DNA from: Procambarus clarkii
Lineage: Eukaryota; Arthropoda; Malacostraca; Decapoda; Cambaridae
Direction: 5' to 3'
DNA: 64,000 bases
Assembly (NCBI RefSeq): GCF_040958095.1
Contig: NC_091152.1
Span: 14,338,060-14,402,059 of the forward strand
Made by a program: the position numbers and the translations under genes. Each line of letters begins with the position of its first letter. The stretch's first letter is position 1. The notes beneath the pieces were generated by a model that was not told where the DNA came from, made no database searches, and was given only the letters and a program-made list of their open reading frames with translations. This document shows positions 21,060 through 32,697 of the stretch, piece by piece.

Positions 21060-22655
21060 TCCGAATGTGCGGACCCTTCTGGCTGGGGGCTGGTCTGAAT
21101 GTGCGGACCCTGCTGGCTGGGGGCTGGTCTGAATGTGCGGACCCTGCTGGCTGGGGGCTGGTCTGAATGTGGGGAGCCTGGGGGTGGGGGCTGGTCTGAA
21201 TGTGGGGAGCCTGCTGGCTGGGGGCTGGTCTGAATGTGCGGACCCTGGGGGTGGGGGCTGGTCTGAATGTGCGGATCCTGCTGGCTGGGGGCTGGTCTGA
21301 ATGTGGGGAGCCTGGGGGTGGGGGCTGGTCTGAATGTGCTGACCCTGCTGGCTGGGGGCTGGTCTGAATGTGCGGACCCTTCTGGCTGGGGGCTGGTCTG
21401 AATGTGCTGACCCTGCTGGCTGGGGGCTGGTCTGAATGTGGGGAGCCTGGGGGTGGGGGCTGGTCTGAATGTGCTGACCCTGCTGGCTGGGGGCTGGTCT
21501 GAATGTGCGGATCTTGCTGGCTGGGGGGCTGGTCTGAATGTGCGGACCCTGCTGGCTGGGGGCTGGTCTGAATGTGCGGACCCTGCTGGCTGGGGGCTGG
21601 TCTGAATGTGCGGACCCTGGGGGTGGGGGCTGGTCTGAATGTGGGGAGCCTGCTGGCCGGGGGCTGGTCTGAATGTGCGGACCCTGCTGGCTGGGGGCTG
21701 GTCTGAATGTGGGGAGCCTGGGGGTGGAGGCTGGTCTGAATGTGCGGACCATGCTGGCTGGGGGGCTGGTCTGAATGTGCGGACCCTGGGGGTGGGGGCT
21801 GGTCTGAATGTGTGGAGCCTGGGGGTGGGGGCTGGTCTGAATGTGCGGACCCTGCTGGCTGGGGGCTGGTCTGAATGTGCGGAGCCTGCTGGCTGGGGGC
21901 TGGTCTGAATGTGCGGAGCCTGCTGGCTGGGGGCTGGTCTGAATGTGCGGAGCCTGCTGGCTGGGGGCTGGTCTGAATGTGCGGAGCCTGCTGGCTGGGG
22001 GCTGGTCTGAATGTGCGGACCCTGGGGGCTGGTCTGAATGTGCGGACCCTACTGGCTGGGGGGCTGGTCTGAATGTGCGGACCCTGCTGGCTGGGGGCTG
22101 GTCTGAATGTGCGGACCCTACTGGCTGGGGGGCTGGTCTGAATGTGCGGATCCTGCTGGCTGGGGGCTGGTCTGAATGTGCGGACCCTGCTGGCTGGGGG
22201 CTGGTCTGAATGTGGGGAGCCTACTGGCTGGGGGGCTGGTCTGAATGTGCGGATCCTGCTGGCTGGGGACTGGTCTGAATGTGCGGACCCTGCTGGCTGG
22301 GGGCTGGTCTGAATGTGCGGACCCTGCTGGCTGGGGGCTGGTCTGAATGTGGGGAGCCTACTGGCTGGGGGCTGGTCTGAATGTGCGGATCCTGCTGGCT
22401 GGGGGGCTGGTCTGAATGTGCGGAGCCTGCTGGCTGGGGGCTGGTGTGAATGTGCGGACCCTGCTGGCTGGGGGCTGGTCTGAATGTGCGGATCCTGCTG
22501 GCTGGGGGCTGGTCTGAATGTGCGGACCCTGCTGTCTGGGGGCTGGTCTGAATGTGGGGAGCCTGGGGTGGGGGCTGGTCTGAATGTGCGGATCCTGCTG
22601 GCTGGGGGGCTGGTCTGAATGTGCGGACCCTGCTGGCTGGGGGGCTGGTTTGAAT
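21060..22655 (+). repeat. 34-bp minisatellite, about 47 copies
   Basis: The unit is TGGTCTGAATGTGCGGACCC plus TGCTGGCTGGGGGC. Two sub-types alternate irregularly: one with TGCTGGCTGGGGGC and one with TGGGGGTGGGGGC. Unit length is 33-36 through G-run slippage. Confidence 0.96.
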
Positions 22656-23479
22656 GTGCGCGCGCGTCCGTATTCTAGCCTAGCGGTGGAGTTGGGCTTC
22701 AGCTCCTGTGCCTCGGTTCTACCAAGGTATTGGTGTAACACTTTCCGGCGCGGTGTTTTGTCTACCTTTGAAGATGTGTATATTATCAATATCCTTGTGT
22801 TGCAACCCAATCTATTTGCAACAGTGGTACTAGGGCAGTGCTCCATAATGTTCCTGGTTCATCTATGTATTTACACCATTGGATTGCAATATCTATGAAT
22901 TTATAATATATATTGAGATAAGTAATTTAATACATAAATAACATTATATCTTTAAGGATTTTAGTCTACACACTACACAGCTTGTACATTAATCATATAC
23001 AAGTCTTGTATATGATTAATATACAATATACTTGTACATTAATCATATACAAGTCATATATCTACTATAGGTGACATATGCATACAGTGCAAGAATTTCA
23101 GGTATTTTATCTTTTGTAATAAGTTGATTTGCCTTTTCATGTAGCTTAAGTTCAGATTTATTTCTTAAATAACTAAATTTTTCACTATGTCATATGTAAT
23201 GCCTTGTGGCAAACTCTAGAAAACTAATGTTTTATTTTGTATTCCACGAGTTGAAGAGCTCATGCTGGCGCTGCATATTCTGCACATTGTTCTGACATAG
23301 GTTGTGTATGGTGTGGGCGACTCATGTGTTCGCCAACCTAGCAGTGAGGTCCATCCGTGTCACTGTTCTGTTTTGAGCGTGTACTTTTTCAATTAGTTTG
23401 GTTGGGTTGAAATCTAGTAACTACTTATCATACCCACTATGCAGCTAGTCCATAGTCGGGGTTTATTAATTATTCAACA
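22656..23479. other. Unassigned AT-rich; inverted repeats at 22980-23060
   Basis: CTTGTACATTAATCATATAC and GTATATGATTAATATACA alternate in opposite orientations, giving three nested short palindromes. Otherwise nothing recognised. Confidence 0.5.
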
Positions 23480-23705
23480 ACTTACGAAACCTGTACATCT
23501 TTCTTAAGTCATGTCGGCTTTTGTCACATTTATTTAACAGTTTACAAGTTTCGAAACTTGACCACCCAAGATTATTATCGTCATAAAAATCCCCCTCCTT
23601 CTTCAGAGCTCAAACTGTTTAATAAATGTAAACAAAGCCTCAATGACTGATGAAAGATTTACGAGTTTTGTAAATATTTGTGTAAATAATTGATGCATCT
23701 TGGTC
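23480..23705. mobile_element. Degraded GGGGCCAGATTC-family foldback MITE
   Basis: AACTTACGAAACCTGTACAT on the left, AATAAATGTAAACAAAGCC on the right. The outer termini are lost. Confidence 0.6.
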
Positions 23706-24090
23706 CATGCTATTCTTCAGCATCGCACAGTCAGCATTCATTATAATTCCTCTCATTAATTTTGCAGCATCCATAAAGATCATGGAGATAATGTCTTCAT
23801 CTGGCCCACTTACATATACCGATTATCCTATTTCATCGAACCAGCGTCCAGGGTCACCCTAGTCGCACACATAACCAATGGACCACGATATTTACCTGAA
23901 TTTACCCAAAGGCCATCAGCTATTTAGTGTCTACAACGGAGAACAGGAAGCCGATGGCTTGTTAAATGTCCCCTCCCCTTCTCTTCCCAATTTTCCTGAG
24001 GAATTTCTTCCAACGTGATTTTGAACATGAGAAAAGGTAAGACAATCTGAAGTCTGAAAGCAGCCGCGTCCAATAGCCTGGTTGATCAGT
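23706..24090. other. Unassigned
   Basis: No gene or known repeat recognised. Confidence 0.4.
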
Positions 24091-24170
24091 CCAGCAACCA
24101 GGATGCCTGGTCGACGACCGGGCCGCGGGGACGCTAAGCCCCGGAAGCACCTCAAGGTAGGTTAAGGTGG
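24091..24170 (+). mobile_element. SINE B-like 3' end (variant)
   Basis: GCCTGGTCGACGACCGGGCC, GCGGGGACGCTAAGCCCCGG and AAGCACCTCAAGGTAG are a variant of the SINE B 3' end. It may be the 3' end of a partner LINE rather than a SINE. Confidence 0.6.
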
Positions 24171-24254
24171 TGTATGTTGCGTCACCTCCCAGGTGTCGTC
24201 TCAGGTAAGCCTCATTATCCGAGCCGAGACTTCTCAAGGATTTACGTGTCCACT

Positions 24255-24480
24255 TTTGAAACCTGTACATCTTTCGTCGATCATGGAGGCTTATAGTCTC
24301 TAATTAAACGGTTTACGAGCTCATTAACCTCTGAGTTCGTTCTCGGCTCGACGTTATGGGTGTTACACAGCCTCGTTGCTCACACGTTATTTAAAAAAAA
24401 GGGGGCAAACTGAGCTGCCATGATTGATGAAAGATCGACAGGTTCCGCAAGTGGTTACATAAATACATGATGAACCCCGA
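24255..24480. mobile_element. Degraded GGGGCCAGATTC-family foldback MITE
   Basis: TTTTGAAACCTGTACATCTT on the left and TGATGAAAGATCGACAGG on the right, around a diverged centre. Confidence 0.5.
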
Positions 24481-24915
24481 CTCGAGCCATTACACAGTGA
24501 CCCTTACAGGCTTTGTATAGCACTTTCATGACCTATGCTGGCCACCCCCCATGACCTGACATCTTGACCATACAGTGACATCAAATAGGCGGGTGATTGT
24601 ATATAAAAGGGGCTCACAAAAGGGACACTCATACCACTTCCACCCCCATTTCTTCCCAGGTAATTCCACCCATATTTCTGCCCTAATCCTGACTAGTATT
24701 TGGCGTATTGTTCTTCCACTGTACGTGAGCTGAGATCCGCTATCATTACGCCTTTGAACCATGATCTAGCAGCCTGTGATGCTCTCCAACAGGCTCCAGA
24801 GTCGTGATTGTGGTGTTCAATCACCACAGCCAACTGACCGACTCCATTGGAGTGTTTCGTGGTAAACAAGTGGGTCTTTGTTTCTGAAATTGTGGATTGA
24901 TATTGGAAGCACGTG
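24481..24915. other. Unassigned
   Basis: A 126-codon minus frame (24693-25073) is half minisatellite. Its unique part (YQSTISETKTHLFTTKHSNG) is not recognised. Confidence 0.4.
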
Positions 24916-25175
24916 ATGCAAGACTGGAGGCATGTGTGCACCCTGCAGTGTTGGAAGACTGGGGGCATGTGTGCACCCTGCAGTGTTGGAAGACTAGGGG
25001 CATGTGTGCACCCTGCAGTGTTGGAACACTGGGGGCATGTGTGCACCCTGCAGTGTTGGAACACTGGGGGCATGTGTGCACCCTGCAGTGTTGGAAGACT
25101 AGGGGCATGTGTGCACCCTGCAGTGTTGGAAGACTAGGGGCATGTGTGCACCCTGCAGTGTTGGAACACTGAGGG
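24916..25175 (+). repeat. 35-bp minisatellite, 7 copies
   Basis: The unit is CATGTGTGCACCCTGCAGTG plus TTGGAAGACTGGGGG, repeating exactly every 35 bp (CATGTG at 24931, 24966, 25001, 25036, 25071, 25106 and 25141). Two sub-types (GAAGACTAG and GAACACTGG) alternate. Confidence 0.97.
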
Positions 25176-25212
25176 CATCACATCAACGGTTTCGAGCAGC
25201 TGTCATCATAAA

Positions 25213-28200
25213 CCACCAGTCACCTGCTGGCACCACAACCAGTCACCTGCTGGCACCACAACCACAGTCACCTGCTGGCACCACAACCACAGTCAACCTG
25301 CTGGCACCACAACCAGTCACCTGCTGGCACCACAACCACAGTCACCTGCTGGCACCACAACCAGTCACCTGCTGGCACCACAACCAGTCACCTGCTGGCA
25401 CCACAACCAGTCAACCTGCTGGCACCACAACCAGTCAACCTGCTGGCACCACAACCAGTCACCTGCTGGCACCACAACCAGTCACCTGCTGGCACCACAA
25501 CCAGTCACCTGCTGGCACCACAACCAGTCAACCTGCTGGCACCACAACCAGTCAACCTGCTGGCACCACAACCAGTCAACCTGCTGGCACCACAACCACA
25601 GTCAACCTGCTGGCACCACAACCAGTCAACCTGCTGGCACCACAACCAGTCAACCTGCTGGCACCACAACCACAGTCAACCTGCTGGCACCACAACCAGT
25701 CAACCTGCTGGCACCACAACCACAGTCAACCTGCTGGCACCACAACCACAGTCAACCTGCTGGCACCACAACCAGTCAACCTGCTGGCACCACAACCACA
25801 GTCAACCTGCTGGCACCACAACCAGTCACCTGCTGGCACCACAACCAGTCAACCTGCTGGCACCACAACCAGTCACCTGCTGGCACCACAACCAGTCAAC
25901 CTGCTGGCACCACAACCAGTCACCTGCTGGCACCACAACCAGTCACCTGCTGGCACCACAACCAGTCAACCTGCTGGCACCACAACCAGTCAACCTGCTG
26001 GCACCACAACCAGTCAACCTGCTGGCACCACAACCAGTCAACCTGCTGGCACCACAACCACAGTCAACCTGCTGGCACCACAACCAGTCACCTGCTGGCA
26101 CCACAACCAGTCACCTGCTGGCACCACAACCAGTCAACCTGCTGGCACCACAACCAGTCAACCTGCTGGCACCACAACCAGTCAACCTGCTGGCACCACA
26201 ACCAGTCAACCTGCTGGCACCACAACCAGTCAACCTGCTGGCACCACAACCAGTCAACCTGCTGGCACCACAACCACAGTCAACCTGCTGGCACCACAAC
26301 CAGTCAACCTGCTGGCACCACAACCAGTCACCTGCTGGCACCACAACCAGTCACCTGCTGGCACCACAACCAGTCAACCTGCTGGCACCACAACCAGTCA
26401 ACCTGCTGGCACCACAACCAGTCAACCTGCTGGCACCACAACCAGTCAACCTGCTGGCACCACAACCAGTCAACCTGCTGGCACCACAACCAGTCAACCT
26501 GCTGGCACCACAACCACAGTCAACCTGCTGGCACCACAACCAGTCAACCTGCTGGCACCACAACCAGTCAACCTGCTGGCACCACAACCACAGTCAACCT
26601 GCTGGCACCACAACCACAGTCAACCTGCTGGCACCACAACCAGTCAACCTGCTGGCACCACAACCAGTCAACCTGCTGGCACCACAACCAGTCAACCTGC
26701 TGGCACCACAACCACAGTCACCTGCTGGCACCACAACCAGTCACCTGCTGGCACCACAACCAGTCAACCTGCTGGCACCACAACCAGTCAACCTGCTGGC
26801 ACCACAACCAGTCAACCTGCTGGCACCACAACCAGTCAACCTGCTGGCACCACAACCAGTCAACCTGCTGGCACCACAACCAGTCAACCTGCTGGCACCA
26901 CAACCAGTCAACCTGCTGGCACCACAACCAGTCAACCTGCTGGCACCACAACCACAGTCAACCTGCTGGCACCACAACCACAGTCAACCTGCTGGCACCA
27001 CAACCACAGTCAACCTGCTGGCACCACAACCAGTCAACCTGCTGGCACCACAACCAGTCAACCTGCTGGCACCACAACCAGTCAACCTGCTGGCACCACA
27101 ACCAGTCAACCTGCTGGCACCACAACCACAGTCAACCTGCTGGCACCACAACCAGTCACCTGCTGGCACCACAACCAGTCAACCTGCTGGCACCACAACC
27201 ACAGTCACCTGCTGGCACCACAACCACAGTCAACCTGCTGGCACCACAACCAGTCAACCTGCTGGCACCACAACCACAGTCACCTGCTGGCACCACAACC
27301 AGTCAACCTGCTGGCACCACAACCAGTCAACCTGCTGGCACCACAACCAGTCAACCTGCTGGCACCACAACCAGTCAACCTGCTGGCACCACAACCAGTC
27401 AACCTGCTGGCACCACAACCAGTCACCTGCTGGCACCACAACCAGTCACCTGCTGGCACCACAACCAGTCAACCTGCTGGGACCACAACCAGTCACCTGC
27501 TGGCACCACAACCACAGTCAACCTGCTGGCACCACAACCAGTCACCTGCTGGCACCACAACCAGTCAACCTGCTGGCACCACAACCAGTCAACCTGCTGG
27601 CACCACAACCAGTCAACCTGCTGGCACCACAACCACAGTCAACCTGCTGGCACCACAACCAGTCAACCTGCTGGCACCACAACCAGTCAACCTGCTGGCA
27701 CCACAACCACAGTCAACCTGCTGGCACCACAACCAGTCAACCTGCTGGCACCACAACCAGTCAACCTGCTGGCACCACAACCAGTCAACCTTCTGGGACC
27801 ACAACCAGTCAACCTGCTGGCACCACAACCAGTCAACCTGCTGGCACCACAACCAGTCACCTGCTGGCACCACAACCAGTCACCTGCTGGCACCACAACC
27901 ACAGTCAACCTGCTGGCACCACAACCAGTCAACCTGCTGGCACCACAACCAGTCAACCTGCTGGCACCACAACCAGTCAACCTGCTGGCACCACAACCAG
28001 TCAACCTGCTGGCACCACAACCAGTCACCTGCTGGCACCACAACCAGTCACCTGCTGGCACCACAACCACAGTCACCTGCTGGCACCACAACCAGTCACC
28101 TGCTGGCACCACAACCAGTCACCTGCTGGCACCACAACCAGTCAACCTGCTGGCACCACAACCAGTCAACCTGCTGGCACCACAACCAGTCAACCTGCTG

Positions 28201-28390
28201 GCACCACAACCAGTCAACCTGCTGGCACCACAACCAGTCAACCTGCTGGCACCACAACCAGTCAACCTGCTGGCACCACAACCACAGTCAACCTGCTGGC
28301 ACCACAACCACAGTCAACCTGCTGGCACCACAACCAGTCAACCTGCTGGCACCACAACCACAGTCAACCTGCTGGCACCACAACCAGTCA
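25213..28390. repeat. 3.2-kb minisatellite of 23-26-bp units, about 130 copies
   Basis: The base unit is CAACCTGCTGGCACCACAAC plus CAGT (24 bp). Two independent indels give 23 (CACCTG), 26 (CCACAGT) and 25 bp. The units are stop-free, giving plus frames of about 1,100 codons and many minus frames; none has a plausible protein. Larger blocks are themselves duplicated, for example a 240-bp period at about 26088-26570 where the order of long and short units is identical. Confidence 0.98.
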
Positions 28391-28546
28391 GAATTTAAAA
28401 TCAGGCACAACTCACAGGGTGAATCACAGCCAAGCTTTGATGTGCATTTAAATGGGTTATCAACATGCGAGAATTTTTATTAAAAACTCCCGTCTGTCAG
28501 TCGATATTGGATACGCCTGTCTGACTGTCTACGCTGGAAGTTATGT

Positions 28547-28785
28547 TTACTGGGACCACTTTTCATGCACCAGCTGTTTACTGGGACCACTCTTCATGCA
28601 CCAGCTGTTTACTGGGACCACTTTTCATGCACCAGCTGTTTACTGGGACCACTCTTCATGCACCAGCTGTTTACTGGGACCACTTTTCATGCACCAGCTG
28701 TTTACTGGGACCACTCTTCATGCACCAGCTGTTTACTGGGACCACTTTTCATGCACCAGCTGTTTACTGGGACCACTCTTCATGT
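28547..28785 (+). repeat. 31-bp minisatellite with alternating dimer units
   Basis: The unit is TTTACTGGGACCACTTTTCA plus TGCACCAGCTG. Copies strictly alternate CCACTTTTCATG and CCACTCTTCATG, so the true repeat is a 62-bp dimer, about four dimers. Confidence 0.96.
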
Positions 28786-29028
28786 AGTGGTCCCTGACAG
28801 TCGTCACCATCAAAAGACTGTACTGCCTCCTCAAACTACCCCATTCACCCCTTATCCAGCCCATTCACCTGCTTATATAGTACTTTTAGTAACGATGAGG
28901 ACCGTCTTACATATATTAACGTGAAAGACAATTAGAAATGTTGAAATCGGGACTATTAAATTTTGACAAATCGGAAATGATTTTGTACTGTTGTTGTAAA
29001 GAAAATCTGATCAAACCTAACCTTCCTA

Positions 29029-29142
29029 GACCTAATAGACGGTATATGAGGCCTAATAGACGGTATATGAGGCCTAATAGACGGTATATGAGGCCTAATA
29101 GACGGTATATGAGGCCTAATAGACGGTATATGAGGCCTAATA
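29029..29142 (+). repeat. 21-bp repeat, 5-6 copies
   Basis: CCTAATAGACGGTATATGAG plus G repeats perfectly, followed by the inverted TATATCTCCTATACTAGGAGATATA at 29146-29170. Confidence 0.95.
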
Positions 29143-29170
29143 TTGTATATATATCTCCTATACTAGGAGA

Positions 29171-29846
29171 TATATAGGCCTATACTAGGCCTAGGAGTAA
29201 GTTTGTTTTTTTGCATTATTTTTTTCGTATTCTTATAAAGTGAATAGTAACGACTTCTATCAAATTGTCAATTATTTCTGTGTGTGTACAATGTGCATTC
29301 TAAATAAGAGGATGGGTTACCATATTAGAAGTACTCCTTCCTTGCTACTCCATCACATAGAACCCCATCTCAATGTCATCTCTCCCTCACACTCTCCCTC
29401 CCCCTACCCATGCCTTGCCCTCACCCCTTCCCCCCTGCCTTTCCCCCCCACCATCTGCCTTCCCCCCCCCCCTGCCTCCCCTTCCCCAAAGCCGCCCTCT
29501 CGTCTTCCTATGCTGCTGCTTATCGATCACATTAAAAATAAGGGTTTTCGGAAGTGGTATCAGGGACCCCCCTATCCCCCCCCCCAGGCTGTTGTTCCCT
29601 CCCTCCCTCCCCCCCACTCAGCCCCATTGCTGCCCATCCCAGAATAATTGTATCTACTACTTTTACTAGCAGGAAATACCTTCCTCGTCGCTTCTTCAGT
29701 TTCCAATTGCTTTTGTTGAGTTGCGAGGCTGTTGTGGTAAGCATGTTAGTCGTTGTTGGGTTGGGGTGTGTTTGTCGAGTAGTGACAGCGGGACCGTGTT
29801 CTTGTTTACTTGCTGGGAGTTGGGTATGTTGTTGTGAAGCTTCTGT
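29171..29846. other. Unassigned; C-rich tract 29340-29640
   Basis: C/T-rich low complexity with three C-runs, then unassigned sequence. Pro-rich frames are compositional. Confidence 0.5.
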
Positions 29847-30127
29847 ACTCACCTAGTTGTGTTTGCGGGGTTTGAGCTCGGGCTCTTTGGTCCCGCCTCT
29901 TAACTGTCAATCAACTGGTGTACAGGTTTCTGAGCCTACTGGGCTCTATCATATCTACATTTGAAACTGTGTATGGAGTCAACCTCAACCACATCACTGC
30001 CTAATGCATTCCGTCTGTTAACTACTCTCACACTGAAAAAGTTCTTTTTAACGTCCCTGTGGCTCATGTGGGTACTCAGTTTCCACCTGTGTCCCCTTGT
30101 TCGCGTCCCACCCGTGTTAAACAGTTT
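29847..30127 (-). pseudogene. LINE RT C-terminus plus 3' UTR, reverse (FFSVRVV family)
   Basis: The minus frame reads HRWKLSTHMSHRDVKKNFFS, then VRVVNRRNALGSDVVEVDS and FKCRYDRAQ followed by a stop. The 3' UTR follows to 29847 (ACTCACCTAGTTGTG on the plus strand). WN is changed to RN. It is a longer C-terminal piece than the copy at 13895. Confidence 0.75.
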
Positions 30128-30545
30128 ATTTTCCCGCAAAAAAAAAATTATCGAGTGTGTCCATAGCATCAAACTAAATTAAAACAAAAACCAACAGGCA
30201 GCAGCAGACCGCGACTCCCTACCCGCCAAACACACACCGAAACTACGACGTTGGTACAACGTTCGAACAAGTTTCAACACCTAACCAGTTATAACAACCA
30301 ATATAACAAGTTGTAACAACGTTCTAATACGTCATAAACACGTTAAGCCAAGATGTAACAACTTTATTACAAGTTGTAACAAGCGGAAAATAGAGACAGT
30401 TTCGGTTTGTGTTACACACGACCCAACAAACATCAGGAAGAAGAGTTACCAAATCAAAGTGAAGTGGTTTCCTCTCCCCAACTGAGATAAGATTATTTCC
30501 AGCCACAGGTTCGTGCTTAGCAATACTGATACCAGGAGTCTAGGG
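30128..30545. other. Unassigned; AAC/GTT-rich with short palindromes
   Basis: Repeated GTTGTAACAA / AACAACGTT words (30240-30390) can pair locally. No gene recognised. Confidence 0.4.
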
Positions 30546-30784
30546 TAGCCGGTCGGCCGAGCGGACAGCACGCTGGACTTGTGATACTGTGGTCCTGAGA
30601 TCGATCCTAGGCGCCGGCGAGAAACAATGGGCAGAGTTTTTTTTCACCCTATGCCCCCTGTTACCTAGCAGTAAAATAGGTACCTGGGTGTTAGCCAGCT
30701 GTCACGGGCTGCTTCCTGGGGGTGGAGGCATGGTCGAGGACCGGGCCGCGGGGACACTAAGCCCCGAAATCATCTCAAGATAAC
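30546..30784 (+). mobile_element. SINE B, full length
   Basis: The tRNA-like head is AGCCGGTCGGCCGAGCGGAC with a mutated B-box (GAGATCGATCCTAGGC). Then come GGCGAGAAACAATGGGCAGA, TAGGTACCTGGGTGTTAGCC, CGAGGACCGGGCCGCGGGGA and CATCTCAAGATAACC. The head looks like a serine/leucine-type tRNA start (GCCGAGCGG). It is the reference copy for SINE B in this window. Confidence 0.9.
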
Positions 30785-30868
30785 CATTTCCCAGTTCCAT
30801 CGTATTCTAAGTTACAAAATAAACCCGTCGCTATATTCCATTAAATAATACCAATACCGTAAGCCTGA

Positions 30869-31111
30869 TATCTTGAGGTTATCTTGAGATGATTTCGGGG
30901 CTTTAGTGTCCCCGTGGCCCAGTCCTCGACCAGGCCTCCACCCCCAGGAAGCAGCCCGTGACAGCTGACTAACACCCAGGTACCTATTTTACTGCTAGGT
31001 AACAGGGGGATAGGGTGAAAAAAAAACTCTGCCCATTGTTTCTCGCCGGCGCCTGGGATCGAACCCAGGATCACAAGTCCAGCGTGCTGTCCGCTCGGCC
31101 GACCGGCTCCT
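30869..31111 (-). mobile_element. SINE B, full length, reverse
   Basis: Reverse-complement copy with the head GAGCCGGTCGGCCGAGCGGA at 31111 and the 3' terminus at about 30869. It forms a tail-to-tail inverted pair with the copy ending 85 bp to the left. Confidence 0.9.
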
Positions 31112-31574
31112 GACAATATAAATTATTACAATTTTTATTAAATATACCAACTGTACTAATTTAGCCCTAGGCATTTATGGCAAAAACCCAAATGCACGGA
31201 ACAAAATTAGTCTACATTAATAGTTGTAAAAATACAATATTCTGAAGGTAAACTCTTGGCTTGGCATTTAGCATCAGGCCAAACCACCTCCGAGGGCTAG
31301 TTAAGGCTCCGGCACGAGCCTTCAACAAACCAGGGAGTATACTTTTTGTCCTGAACAGGAAGCAAGACAAAAGTACACTCTGAATACACTCCACGGTGTA
31401 CATATCCCGGAGTGAAATTACTCGCTGTGCAAGGAAATGAAGTGTTTTAAGTGCTTACACCACAGCATGTACTGGGGCCATGCTCCGGCAAGCTGCGACC
31501 GACATACAGAGACGTACAAATAAAGCTATGCTCCGGCGCTTGGAGGAGCATAGCTGGAGCATAGGTTAGACGAT
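31112..31574. other. Unassigned, with a perfect 11-bp hairpin
   Basis: AGCTATGCTCC / GGAGCATAGCT at 31527-31558 flank a 10-nt loop. No gene recognised. Confidence 0.4.
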
Positions 31575-31860
31575 GGGAGTGGGGAATGGTGGGGAGGACA
31601 AAGGGACGGGGGAGTGGGGAATGGTGGGGAGGACAAGGGGACGGGGGAGTGGGGAATGGTGGGGAGGACAAGGGGACGGGGGAGTGGGGAGGACAAGGGG
31701 ACGGGGGAGTGGGGAGGACAAGGGGACGGGGGAGTGGGGAATGGTGGGGAGGACAAGGGGACGGGGGAGTGGGGAATGGTGGGGAGGACAAGGGGACGGG
31801 GGAGTGGGGAATGGTAGGGAGGACAAGGGGACGGTGGAGTGGAGAATAGTGGGGATCGGC
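31575..31860 (+). repeat. 25/35-bp G-rich minisatellite, about 9 copies
   Basis: The unit is GTGGGGAATGGTGGGGAGGA plus CAAGGGGACGGGGGA. A 25-bp form lacks GAATGGTGGG. Confidence 0.95.
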
Positions 31861-32237
31861 CGTAGCGTACACGAGCTTAGCATGAAAATGGGAGGCAAAC
31901 AGTGCCAAAACTGTATAACCAGCATCTTGCATACGCAATCTGTACATGCCAAAGACCAAGGGAATAACAAGATGTTGAATCTGTATGGGGGGGGGGCCCG
32001 AACCCCTCCCCCCCCCCCGCATCCCTAACTCGACATTTTCTCATGCATATATTAAGTTGTTGTGACTGCATCGTGTACCAAGGGCATGTTTGCTATAGTT
32101 TTTTAATCGGTATTGTTTTGATATTAAATTAAAACTTGTTTACACTCAAATCCTGCTAGAAATTAAGCCACGACACCAACTGATGTTTGAAATTGACTCG
32201 ATACACATTAGGTAATGGTAAAGTAACCTGGGCTCAA
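31861..32237. other. Unassigned
   Basis: G-run and C-run pair at 31986-32020; otherwise AT-rich and unrecognised. Confidence 0.4.
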
Positions 32238-32415
32238 AACCCACCCGGGCTCTCCAAACCCACCCGGGCTCTCCAAACCCACCCGGGCTCTCCAAACCCA
32301 CCCGGGCTCTCCAAACCCACCCGGGCTCTCCAAACCCACCCGGGCTCTCCAAACCCACCCGGGCTCTCCAAACCCACCCGGGCTCTCCAAACCCACCTGG
32401 CCTCTACAAACCCAC
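32238..32415 (+). repeat. 19-bp minisatellite, about 9 copies
   Basis: CACCCGGGCTCTCCAAACC repeated, with the last two copies diverged (CACCTGGCCTCTACAAACC). It lies 200 bp downstream, in gene orientation, of the CELF exon. Confidence 0.95.
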
Positions 32416-32608
32416 CTCGGCTTGCAAATTCGCTATATGCAAGCAAGGCAAAAGCAAAAATACAACATATATATGTATATATTATATATAAACATATATT
32501 ATATATAAATATACATATATACACACAACGAAATTTCATAGTGTGTTTACCACCGGGCGCCAGTGTGACCTGGAAAGCAGAAGGTCGACCTAGAAAACTG
32601 CGCATGGT

Positions 32609-32614
32609 ACTCAC
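32609..32614 (-). promoter_or_regulatory. 5' splice site of the CELF exon
   Basis: On the minus strand, GGG followed by GTGAGTAC: a strong donor consensus at the point where the CELF open frame leaves family similarity. Confidence 0.85.
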
Positions 32615-32697
32615 CCCTGGAAGTGTGCGTTTCTCATGGAGTGCGTTCTGTGCGTTGAGGGCAGCCTCCCGGGTAGAGTAGGTGAGGAAAGCACATC
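32615..32697 (-). CDS. bru3: 83-bp internal exon of a CELF/Bruno-type RNA-binding protein (RRM1)
   Basis: On the minus strand an acceptor (GCTAATACTCC, then a pyrimidine-rich stretch to CACCCAG at 32698) precedes an exon coding [20 protein letters not shown], then HEKRTLPG. A donor GTGAGT (32614-32609) follows. GCAFLTY is most of the RNP1 octamer of RRM1, and [16 protein letters not shown] is diagnostic of the CELF/Bruno family, which binds UG-rich RNA to control splicing and translation. The exon begins in phase 1 and ends in phase 0 after LPG. I recall 83 bp as the size of the equivalent vertebrate CELF exon. HEKRTLPG fits the CELF3-6 / Drosophila Bru3 branch better than CELF1/2, but one exon cannot settle the paralogue. 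No other exon of this gene was found. Confidence 0.88.

Noticed and set aside
20193-21752. 519-codon minus ORF
   Set aside because: It fuses two unrelated minisatellites through a short unique segment. There is no homology.
25213-28390. CRISPR array
   Set aside because: Direct repeats of similar length, but no unique spacers, no cas genes, and a eukaryotic context.
25109-28483. 1124- and 1084-codon plus-strand ORFs
   Set aside because: They consist almost wholly of a stop-free 23-26-bp minisatellite. Length variants shift the frame among the same three peptides, and there is no domain, codon bias or gene context.
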